Shown here one piece after another: positions 1-7,280 of a DNA stretch of 64,000 nucleotides. Each line of letters begins with the position of its first letter. Positions within the stretch are counted from its first letter, which is position 1. This stretch comes from GWF2-38-69 sp965228125. GTDB lineage: Bacteria; Verrucomicrobiota; Lentisphaeria; Victivallales; GWF2-38-69. Made by a program: the position numbers and the translations under genes. The stretch lies in assembly GCA_965228125.1 (NCBI GenBank), contig OZ245791.1:310001-374000 (forward strand). Reading direction: 5' to 3'. A model generated the notes under the pieces. That model made no database searches. It saw only the letters and a program-made list of their open reading frames with translations, and was not told where the DNA came from.

Positions 1-2544
1 AGTAAATGAAGCATATTTATCCAATGACTCATTATCAGCAGGGCTTTTATATTCCCTTATAATATTTTTTGCTCTTTCTGAAATAGTTATATCCTTGCTT
101 AGATCATCAAGATCACTTCCAAGCAGTTGTTTCAAAATAAAGAACTGTTTGGAATTTCCCATTATAATCGGGCGAATGGTATCGTTTTTGAACATCGCAT
201 ATTGCTGAACTATCGTCAGAACAAAAGTATTAAGTTTTCTCATCTGGGCATAAGCTTCTGATATGATTTCTGTTCCTCCGGGAATATTCAGAAGTTTGCC
301 TGCCTCTTCAAAGACAATTCTCTTTCTGCACTTTCTGGGCAGTGAGATTATATGATTTCTGATCTGATTACTTATGAGAAATACTACGATCTCTTTGAGT
401 TGTTTATCTGCTGAAGAAAGTCTGCCAAGTTCAAAGTGGACAATTTTTCTATCAAACCTGACATTTGTAAATCCATCAAATAGACAACCATGTTTGCCAT
501 TGTAGCACCAATCTTTTATCTGCTGAGCGATGCTGCCAATTTCTTTATCAGATCCGAATTCAAAAGAGGACATTCTTATAAGCTCATACAGTTCTGAATG
601 CACGGGATACTCGTTATTATTGAACCAGGCAAAAGCAACATTTTTAATACTCTCTTCATCGCTTACCATCAGCTTCGAAATATCATCCTCTGAGATACTG
701 TTTAATATCTCCCGGGCTATACTTTCTGGATCATTCCTGATGTCTCTGAATTCCACCCATGCTTCAATGAAAGAAGATCCTTCAGGCATTTCTTTTGTTT
801 TGTATTTATTTACTGCAAGAACAGTCTTTGCAATGTCAGGGATCATATCCTGATGAGACTCTTTCCAGTCATTGTATTTGTCCTCATAAAGCATGTTTAT
901 ATGCTCCGTAATAATTGATGTGCGCCTTTTCATAAGGCTTTCGTCTGTTGAGTGACCGCACATCATGGCAACCAGTCCTGATGCCGATGAAATATGCTGC
1001 GGAGTTATAGGAAGCCCTCCAGTATCAAGATAGTTGATTATATAAGTCGAGTTAGGATTAAAGATCACAGGTGCTTCTCCATAAGCCCTGGTCATCACTC
1101 CATAGGAAAGACCATCTTCGATGATGCAGCTAAAATCATAAAAACATTCAGTCTGAGAAAGAAGATCAATAATTGTCGCTGATTTTCCTGCCCCGGTAGA
1201 CCCAAATACGGCAGAGTGCTGAGGCGAATTAGCTTTAAAGGTTTTAACTCCAATTATGTTGTACAGATCCCCGTCATATAGAGCTTCGGCATTTTCAAGC
1301 AATCCGGTATATGTAGAACTAAAAGGAATCATATCGGTAAGTTTGGGATCATCCTCTTCGATAGCATATCCTTCATCAGAATATTCACTGAATGTCCATC
1401 CAGGCCATGTCATGTAAAACAAATTTTTAGCTGTTGTGCAGTTAGGGATTTCCCAATACTTTGAGCCGTTCATCAGATTGATCTGACTCTTTATTATTGA
1501 TGCGTTGTTTATCAGCTGTTCTGTATTACTTGCCCAAAGCCTTATTATTACATCTGCTTTAAAGGGAATCTTTTCTCCTGATGAAATGTTATAGAGTCTG
1601 TCATGTGCTTTATCTATACTGGCTTCCAGGCTTGCTTTTCTTTCCGCAGCCATATCGCCTTTGAGTCTTTCAATGAGTCTTTCGGTCTCATCGATTTTCA
1701 CTTCGAGTTGTATCGGATAGATATTTACAGTGATGGAATAATTGATGATAGGCAATGATGTCAATTGATGCATTATTCCTGGATAAGTTGTCTCAGGCAT
1801 TCTTTTTATCAGGATAATATCGTGATAATATTCATCCATGAAAAAGGCAAAATCATTGTTGATGTTTCTCTTATTATTTCCCTTGAATCCACTGAACCAG
1901 CAATTGTCCTGTATTGTTGAATCAACTTCAAAAAGAGTTAATGGATCAAATTCCATATCTCTGTCTGAAAAAGAAGGATTTAAGAATTTTACCCAATGCA
2001 GAAAATGGTCCTCATCAGTCATAGCCGAGACTTTTGTTGAACCATTAGAGAGGATGGCCTGAAGTTCATTAAATTTGCGATTAAAAAATAGCTCATAGTT
2101 CTTTAGCAGGTCTGTGTAGAAATCCTCCAGTTCATCATCAGTAAGATTATTAGGCACATGTTCTTTTATTTTTTTAGTGATGTATATATACAGATTTTCT
2201 CTTCTTAATTCTCTATTTAACATCATCTTCCAGTATCTGTTGAACCTTTCTTCCCGGACAAACTTAGTCCATTCATTTTTTGCTGTTTTTTCAGTTTCCG
2301 CTCTGTATAAAAGCAGTTCTCGTTGATAGTCAGAATCTACTCCCCATTGGAATTGAACTCTTGTATCATGCTCTATGGTTCGAAGAAATGTGTTCAATCT
2401 ATGATGAATTTCGTTTAATGTCATATTAAATGACTGACGTGAGTCGCAGGTATTTATCTTGAAACCTTTTGACACATATCCTCTAGTATCAAGATCACCG
2501 AATACTATCATATTATTTACAAACCATCCATTTGGTTGTCTCAT
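1..2544 (-). CDS. VirB4/TraC-type conjugation ATPase (partial, C-terminus beyond left edge)
   Basis: Energises type IV secretion at the inner membrane during conjugation. The reading frame is open from an ATG at 2542-2544 to the window edge, giving 848 residues without a stop. A Walker A motif GSTGAGKS lies near residue 445 and a Walker B-like RIVFEEAGKLL near residue 740, the layout of VirB4/TrbE/TraC ATPases. The long N-terminal part before the P-loop is typical of the family. A ribosome binding site AAGGAG (2553-2558, minus strand) precedes the start. It starts two bases after the stop of the VirB3-like gene, so the two are co-translated. VirB3-VirB4 order is the usual one in type IV systems. 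Some families call this protein TraC or TraG; the subtype is not resolved here. Confidence 0.88.
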   Translation of the reverse strand, partial: MRQPNGWFVNNMIVFGDLDTRGYVSKGFKINTCDSRQSFNMTLNEIHHRLNTFLRTIEHDTRVQFQWGVDSDYQRELLLYRAETEKTAKNEWTKFVREERFNRYWKMMLNRELRRENLYIYITKKIKEHVPNNLTDDELEDFYTDLLKNYELFFNRKFNELQAILSNGSTKVSAMTDEDHFLHWVKFLNPSFSDRDMEFDPLTLFEVDSTIQDNCWFSGFKGNNKRNINNDFAFFMDEYYHDIILIKRMPETTYPGIMHQLTSLPIINYSITVNIYPIQLEVKIDETERLIERLKGDMAAERKASLEASIDKAHDRLYNISSGEKIPFKADVIIRLWASNTEQLINNASIIKSQINLMNGSKYWEIPNCTTAKNLFYMTWPGWTFSEYSDEGYAIEEDDPKLTDMIPFSSTYTGLLENAEALYDGDLYNIIGVKTFKANSPQHSAVFGSTGAGKSATIIDLLSQTECFYDFSCIIEDGLSYGVMTRAYGEAPVIFNPNSTYIINYLDTGGLPITPQHISSASGLVAMMCGHSTDESLMKRRTSIITEHINMLYEDKYNDWKESHQDMIPDIAKTVLAVNKYKTKEMPEGSSFIEAWVEFRDIRNDPESIAREILNSISEDDISKLMVSDEESIKNVAFAWFNNNEYPVHSELYELIRMSSFEFGSDKEIGSIAQQIKDWCYNGKHGCLFDGFTNVRFDRKIVHFELGRLSSADKQLKEIVVFLISNQIRNHIISLPRKCRKRIVFEEAGKLLNIPGGTEIISEAYAQMRKLNTFVLTIVQQYAMFKNDTIRPIIMGNSKQFFILKQLLGSDLDDLSKDITISERAKNIIREYKSPADNESLDKYASFT

Positions 2545-2546
2545 AA

Positions 2547-2891
2547 TTAATTACTCCTTGTAGAAATATATGGATTCCGTTTTTGCTGTTTTGGATGCGG
2601 ATTAATCGTGTCTCCTCTCATAAGCAGGTCTATTAAATCCTTCTGATATGCAGGCGGTTTCCCTATCCTGAATATTTTCAGGTAAACCATTACTAGAAGT
2701 AGAGGCATGATACTTACTGTTATTGCATTTATCAGCGGAAGCTTTATAAAACCAATTAGCAGTATCAGTAAGAACATAGTACTAAGCACTCCGGCTAGAA
2801 GTACAATAAAAAGATTGCCTTCAAGTCCGAAAGCCACGCCTTGTGATACCTTCATTGCGCTTGATGTCGATATTTTAAGCTCTTCATCCAT
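2547..2891 (-). CDS. VirB3/TrbD-like type IV secretion inner-membrane protein
   Basis: A 114-residue protein with a short polar N-terminus, two closely spaced hydrophobic segments (about residues 25-48 and 53-72) and a basic C-terminal tail carrying FRIGKPPAYQKDLID. Small size, this topology and the position directly ahead of a VirB4 ATPase identify it as the VirB3/TrbD/TraL class of inner-membrane component. It probably docks the ATPase to the membrane complex. The stop codon is two bases from the downstream VirB4 start. Sequence identity across this family is low, so the assignment leans on topology and context. Confidence 0.7.
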   Translation of the reverse strand: MDEELKISTSSAMKVSQGVAFGLEGNLFIVLLAGVLSTMFLLILLIGFIKLPLINAITVSIMPLLLVMVYLKIFRIGKPPAYQKDLIDLLMRGDTINPHPKQQKRNPYISTRSN

Positions 2892-2919
2892 TTTTCATCT
2901 GCCTGTTTATTCGTATATG

Positions 2920-3240
2920 TTATTGAAAATCGAAGTTGGTGGCCTGGACAGCATCGCCCATACCCATGATAGTAAATATTATTCCGACTATAAGTATTGA
3001 AGCAGGAATCCAGAGCCCAGCTATCATGGCATTATAGGCATCACTGTCACCTTTCTTTTTTGCTTGAACGCCATGCCAGATAACTATCAGACACCATGGA
3101 ACTGAAACCACATACATAATTCCCTGTAATGTTCCGATCCCTTCTTTCAGAGTGGTTCCTTCGTCTCCAGCAAAGATGAAGTTAGAGATAAAAAACATAG
3201 CTATAGTTACATACCATCTGTACAATCTTTTTATTAACAT
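2920..3240 (-). CDS. VirB2/TrbC-like conjugative pilin
   Basis: A 106-residue protein with an N-terminal signal peptide (basic MLIKRLYRWY, hydrophobic core, probable cleavage after IFAG) followed by two transmembrane segments (about residues 38-55 and 69-92) separated by a short charged loop KKKGDSD. This is the architecture of VirB2/TrbC/TraA-type pilins, which are processed and assembled into the pilus. It heads the VirB2-VirB3-VirB4 gene order seen here, as in many type IV systems. Function is inferred from topology and neighbours, since pilins are poorly conserved. Confidence 0.7.
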   Translation of the reverse strand: MLIKRLYRWYVTIAMFFISNFIFAGDEGTTLKEGIGTLQGIMYVVSVPWCLIVIWHGVQAKKKGDSDAYNAMIAGLWIPASILIVGIIFTIMGMGDAVQATNFDFQ

Positions 3241-3258
3241 TTTTACATTCCTTTCAGT

Positions 3259-4164
3259 TTAATTATTGATGATCATTATCTTGTTATTTCTAAGGTCGGC
3301 CTGAATCATTCCGTCAGCCAGAAAGCCATTAAGCAATCTGTTTGAAACAGCTGTCTGCACGGTAGTTTCTATACAATTTCGCAAAGGTCTTGCTCCCATG
3401 TTACGGTCAATACCATTTCGTATTACATAATTAAGGAGAGTGCTGTCGTATGAGATGTTCTGCCCAAGAAGTTTTATGCGGTTGATTTCGGAATTAAGCA
3501 TACATTGCGCAATTTCTTTTTGGGTGTCATATTCGAGCTTCTTAAATACGCAGATATTCGATATTCTGGCTACAAATTCAGGTCTTAGGACAGATTTAAG
3601 TTCGAGCATTATAGCTTTCTTTACTCTTCCATAAGTGAGGTACTTTGAATCCTTTATTCTTCCTGAACCAATATTGGATGTAAAAACAATATAGAAGTTT
3701 GAAAGATTATATTTCGCTCCTCTGGCAAGAGTGACTGTGGCCGTATCAAGAATCTGTAAAAACAGATCCAGAATCCTTTTATCCGCTTTTTCCATTTCAT
3801 CAAAGAGAAGAACACCCTCATCATGTTTTTTCAGGACTTCCTCAAGTCTTCCAATGTGTCCAGATTCATCGCCCCTGAATTCCTTGATACTGTCAAAGTG
3901 CATGAATTCAGACATATCAAATCTGTGAAGTCTTCCTTTACCGAATAAATAATCGCTGAATGTCAGAGTAATTTCGGTTTTCCCTACTCCTGTCGGCCCT
4001 AGGAAAAGGAATGATCCTTTTGGCCTGTCTTTGGACTTTAATCCAAACTCTCCATTTTGTAGCACTTGTACTATTTCAGGTATTACATGATTCTGTCCTT
4101 TGATTTTTAATTTGAGCGTAGTTTCCAGTAGTTTTAATTTGCCTGCCATTGATAAATCAATCAT
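3259..4164 (-). CDS. ClpB/ClpA-type single AAA+ domain ATPase in the transfer operon
   Basis: A 301-residue AAA+ ATPase resembling only the second (D2) domain of ClpA/ClpB unfoldases. Walker A GPTGVGKTE lies near residue 55, Walker B GVLLFDEMEKAD near 118, sensor-1 FTSNIG near 164, and the C-terminal subdomain ends with a GARPLRNCIE sensor-2 region near 258. It lacks the Clp N-domain, the D1 domain and the M-domain coiled coil, so it is not a complete chaperone. It overlaps the upstream lipoprotein gene by four bases (ATGA) and sits just before the pilin gene, which suggests a role in assembling or remodelling the transfer apparatus. That role is inference. Confidence 0.75.
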   Translation of the reverse strand: MIDLSMAGKLKLLETTLKLKIKGQNHVIPEIVQVLQNGEFGLKSKDRPKGSFLFLGPTGVGKTEITLTFSDYLFGKGRLHRFDMSEFMHFDSIKEFRGDESGHIGRLEEVLKKHDEGVLLFDEMEKADKRILDLFLQILDTATVTLARGAKYNLSNFYIVFTSNIGSGRIKDSKYLTYGRVKKAIMLELKSVLRPEFVARISNICVFKKLEYDTQKEIAQCMLNSEINRIKLLGQNISYDSTLLNYVIRNGIDRNMGARPLRNCIETTVQTAVSNRLLNGFLADGMIQADLRNNKIMIINN

Positions 4165-4484
4165 TTTTCTTCTTCCTTCACTCCTGAATAATTAATATTT
4201 TGAACTACCTTTGAGCCGCCCCTGTCAAACTCAATGCTTCCCTGCCCTTCATAGGAATAAACCGTCCTGTAGTCGTTATCGGTTTTCCATGGAATAAGAT
4301 CAGCCCGCCAGGTTTTTTCCTGTGAGACATCATTAGGAGCGTCAAGGATGTCTATTACTTCACCTCTTGTCATTCCTGATTTAACCTGTGACATAGGAGA
4401 CTTTTCCGGGATATTGCTGCAGCCTGTAATTACCACACTGCTAAAAACACTTCCGCTAAGGATTAATTTGATGAGTATATTCAT
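4161..4484 (-). CDS. BamE/SmpA-like small lipoprotein
   Basis: A 107-residue lipoprotein. The N-terminus is a type II signal peptide with lipobox VITGC, so the mature protein begins at the cysteine near residue 22. The segment VKSGMTRGEVIDILDAPN resembles the start of the SmpA/OmlA (BamE) fold, where a KxGMTxxEVxxxLGxP motif recurs, followed by beta-strands (YEGQGSIEFD). In a conjugation operon such a lipoprotein may help outer-membrane assembly or act like a VirB7-type lipoprotein. Start has a good ribosome binding site (AAGGG) and the gene overlaps the AAA+ gene by four bases. Confidence 0.65.
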   Translation of the reverse strand: MNILIKLILSGSVFSSVVITGCSNIPEKSPMSQVKSGMTRGEVIDILDAPNDVSQEKTWRADLIPWKTDNDYRTVYSYEGQGSIEFDRGGSKVVQNINYSGVKEEEK

Positions 4485-4502
4485 ATTCCCTTTGCTTTAT
4501 GA

Positions 4503-4760
4503 TTAGAGTTCGATAGTTGACAACTCGTGCCGGGTTATGGGATTTTTCATCAGATAATATCTGATCTGACCACGGCTGTACATGAAGTTCTGGTTTTTCA
4601 GAAAGTCCGCTATTTTTGCAACAGACATTCCTTTACTCTTCAGAATGACAAGCACCTCTCTTATCACATTCAAAGGCGGAGACATTGCCAGGCTGCTTGC
4701 GTTGTTTTTTACACTTTGAACTTTTTCGATTAAAAGTCCGTTTAGATTTTCATTTGTCAT
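4503..4760 (-). CDS. Small HTH-like conjugation accessory protein
   Basis: An 85-residue protein whose middle reads KGMSVAKIADFLKNQNF followed by a second predicted helix, SRGQIRYYLMK, which looks like a helix-turn-helix. The same pattern (GFSYQKIAALLKEEYG, then a Q-S-T-I helix) occurs in the protein at 24763-25089 beside the candidate oriT, so the two are probably distant relatives of the TraK or MobC-like accessory class. It is the first gene of the minus-strand transfer block and is divergent from the XRE-PAS regulator, sharing a 170-bp region with the TCATTACAT operator repeats. It may regulate the block; the specific function is unknown. Confidence 0.5.
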   Translation of the reverse strand: MTNENLNGLLIEKVQSVKNNASSLAMSPPLNVIREVLVILKSKGMSVAKIADFLKNQNFMYSRGQIRYYLMKNPITRHELSTIEL

Positions 4761-4871
4761 TTAAGCATTTACCTCACTCTTTTATGGGTTTGTACCTGAA
4801 GCAACTATTTCCATCTTTTTTCGATTTTTATAATTGCAAAAGAGAGAGTCATAAATACATTCGGTTGTTTT

Positions 4872-4920
4872 TCATTACATAAATTAGGATTATTTGCAAA
4901 CATGTAATGATTCATTACAT
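4872..4920. promoter_or_regulatory. Operator with three TCATTACAT half-sites
   Basis: TCATTACAT occurs at 4872-4880 and 4912-4920, and its reverse complement ATGTAATGA at 4902-4910. The last two form a perfect 19-bp palindrome with one central base. The array lies in the divergent region between the transfer block (start 4760) and the XRE-PAS gene, and its last half-site ends 10 bp before the ATG at 4931. It is probably the binding site of the XRE regulator, controlling itself and possibly the transfer operon. Confidence 0.6.
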
Positions 4921-4930
4921 AAGAGGGAGT

Positions 4931-6736
4931 ATGGAATTTTATTTTGAAAAATTTAAAACTATCAGAGAGCAAAAAAATATTGCTGTAAAAGAAATATCTA
5001 TTGCACTCAATAAACATAGAGTAACTGTCTGGGCATGGGAAAGCGGCAAGCAAAAACCTTGTCTTTCAGACATAAGGGAATTAGCTAAGATTTTACATGT
5101 TGATATATCTGAGATCTCAGATATTAAAACAGGTCTAACAGATGATAGCGATTCTTCGAATATTGCAGATAATATCAGCGCCCCTCTTTCAATTGAAGAC
5201 AGAATTTATTTACAAGGCATTGAGCATGAACTTCTGGCTTTAAGGAAAAAGGTTAGTTATCTGCAAAGAGAAAAAAAGGAACTCCAAAGCATTGCCAACA
5301 ACATTCAGACCTTGATATATAGGAAGGATTCCAGTCTTAAATTTGTCTTTGCTAATAAAGCTTTTCTTGAAACTCTTAACCTCTCTACTAACAAACTTGT
5401 AGGAACTAACAACTCCAGTTTGTTTTTAGGAGAAGAAATGAGCCTTGTTCATTCCTTGGAGGTGCGGATTCTTAAAGGCGAAAGAATTACAAATCATGAG
5501 ATTATAATTCCTGGCACAAGAAGACAACGAAAGGGCTATTTTTCAGGTAATCCTATATATGATAATAATGGAATCATATCAGGAATCGCCGTTTCTATAG
5601 AGGATATCACCGACAAATCTATAGCCATAGCAAGATATAAGCAGCTCGAAGATGCAGTTAATTTATCTCAGGATATTCTCTGGATTAAAGATATCAGGAA
5701 CGAAAATAGTTATTCCTTCATCAGCAGTTCGATAGATAGGATCACAGGTTATAAAATCAAGCATTTTAATAACAATGTGAGATTCTGGATTGATACCGTT
5801 GTTCATCCTGATTCTAAAAGGCATGTTCTGGAGTTTTACAAGAAGAGAAACTGGGAAAAACCAGTTGATTATAAAATACTAACTGCCAATGGGGAAATTA
5901 AATATCTCCGGGAAAAGTGCTATTCTGAAAATGGGATGCAGTTTGGTGTAATTGAAGATAGAACAAGCAAAATGGAAGCTGAAAAATATCAGTTACTGCT
6001 TCTTGATATTATACACAAAGTTCCCTATGTCATATGGCTGTCAAGCGATTACGGCAAGAAGGTTGACATGATTACAGATACATATAAACCTTATCTGGAT
6101 TCTAATTCAAAGTTTGTCCTCAACAGCCAGGAAATGTATGAAAAATTTATTCATCCGGAAGACACTCAAAAATACATTGACTGGAAAGAGTCGATTAGCG
6201 ACTCTAAATGGTGGAATAACAAGTCTGCAAAGACCATCAAAACCTCTCTTAAGTACAAGTTATTACTGAATGGAAAGAGTGTCTGGGTGGAAGAGCAGAT
6301 TTTTTCAGATCCCATGTTAAGGAAAAAAGGCATCAGATATGGCATTCTGAGAGATATTACAGAAGAAATCCAGAATTCAACAACCTTAAGACTTTTGAAA
6401 GATGTCATTAATAAAGTCGATGACCTTATATGGGTTTGTACACCGCCGCCTAATGCCAGATATTTGTATATAAGTAATGCTATAGAGAAAATATGGGGAA
6501 GATCAGTCGAGGAATTTAAAGATGATGCAAAGAGATGGCTGGAATTTATTCATCCTGATGATAGAGATACTGAAAAAGAAGTTATTGAAAAGGATAAATT
6601 TCCAATGCATAGAACCTACAGAATTATTCGTCCTGACGGCAAAACAAGAAAACTGCAAAGCTCCAGCTTCAGGGATATAGATGAAAACGGAAATATAGTT
6701 GATTTTGGAGTAATCAGAGATATTACAGACAGGTAG
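4931..6736 (+). CDS. XRE-family regulator with four PAS sensor domains
   Basis: A 601-residue DNA-binding sensor. The N-terminus (residues about 5-60) is an XRE/Cro helix-turn-helix with the motif ALNKHRVTVWAWESGKQKP. A short coiled coil (about 95-118) leads to four tandem PAS domains (about 115-228, 235-350, 355-475 and 480-600); several end in the typical FGVIRDIT or GILRDIT strand. There is no kinase, GGDEF or sigma-54 domain, so the HTH is the only output. The start at 4931 is preferred over an in-frame ATG at 4907 because GAGGGAG lies directly upstream. The ATG sits just past the palindromic operator, suggesting autoregulation. The ligand is unknown; the flavoprotein encoded two bases downstream makes a redox or flavin signal plausible. 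Confidence 0.8.
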   Translation: MEFYFEKFKTIREQKNIAVKEISIALNKHRVTVWAWESGKQKPCLSDIRELAKILHVDISEISDIKTGLTDDSDSSNIADNISAPLSIEDRIYLQGIEHELLALRKKVSYLQREKKELQSIANNIQTLIYRKDSSLKFVFANKAFLETLNLSTNKLVGTNNSSLFLGEEMSLVHSLEVRILKGERITNHEIIIPGTRRQRKGYFSGNPIYDNNGIISGIAVSIEDITDKSIAIARYKQLEDAVNLSQDILWIKDIRNENSYSFISSSIDRITGYKIKHFNNNVRFWIDTVVHPDSKRHVLEFYKKRNWEKPVDYKILTANGEIKYLREKCYSENGMQFGVIEDRTSKMEAEKYQLLLLDIIHKVPYVIWLSSDYGKKVDMITDTYKPYLDSNSKFVLNSQEMYEKFIHPEDTQKYIDWKESISDSKWWNNKSAKTIKTSLKYKLLLNGKSVWVEEQIFSDPMLRKKGIRYGILRDITEEIQNSTTLRLLKDVINKVDDLIWVCTPPPNARYLYISNAIEKIWGRSVEEFKDDAKRWLEFIHPDDRDTEKEVIEKDKFPMHRTYRIIRPDGKTRKLQSSSFRDIDENGNIVDFGVIRDITDR

Positions 6737-6738
6737 TT

Positions 6739-7278
6739 ATGAAATTTGTTAATAAAGATTTATGCCATAAAATATGTAAAAAGCCTGAACGGATAGTCTG
6801 GGTCGTAACAAACTATAAGAAACTCAATATCTGCCCGATTGGCTGGAAGATGTTGACATCCAAAGAACCGCCTATGTTTGCCGTTAGTGTCTATAACAAA
6901 CATTATACACATAAGGCTATTTCCGAAACAGGGGAATTTGTTGTTTCGTGGCTTGGAAAGAATCTGGCAGAAGAAACTTATTTCTGCGGGACTAACTCCG
7001 GAAATAATATCGACAAAATGAGTTTATTACCGAATCTAAAATTTGGCAAACCGGAAATTGTATCCGTTCCGATTATTGAAAATGCCGTTGCCAATTATGA
7101 ATGCAGACTGGCTCATAAACTCATTACAGGTGATCATACGATCTTTGTCGGAGAGATTTTGACTGTCTGGTCAACAGATAATCCGGAGAAGATACTCTGT
7201 TCAATTGATGATTCAACGGGCTATGAAAAAGTGCTCGAGAAAGGCAGATTTAAGTTTGGGATTGTAGGCAATATCTAA
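6739..7278 (+). CDS. Flavin reductase-like (flavoredoxin) FMN-binding protein
   Basis: A 179-residue protein of the flavin-reductase-like domain family, which bind FMN and transfer electrons. Supporting features are the N-terminal strand with PIGWKMLTSKEPPMFAVSV, the segment ETGEFVVSWLGKNLAEETYFCGTNSG, and the late H-KLITGDHTIFVGEI strand. The length matches flavoredoxins of anaerobes. It starts two bases after the PAS regulator stop, with only a poor ribosome binding site, so translation is probably coupled. Pairing with a multi-PAS regulator suggests the protein and regulator respond to the same redox or flavin cue; this is inference. Confidence 0.8.
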   Translation: MKFVNKDLCHKICKKPERIVWVVTNYKKLNICPIGWKMLTSKEPPMFAVSVYNKHYTHKAISETGEFVVSWLGKNLAEETYFCGTNSGNNIDKMSLLPNLKFGKPEIVSVPIIENAVANYECRLAHKLITGDHTIFVGEILTVWSTDNPEKILCSIDDSTGYEKVLEKGRFKFGIVGNI

Positions 7279-7280
7279 AA

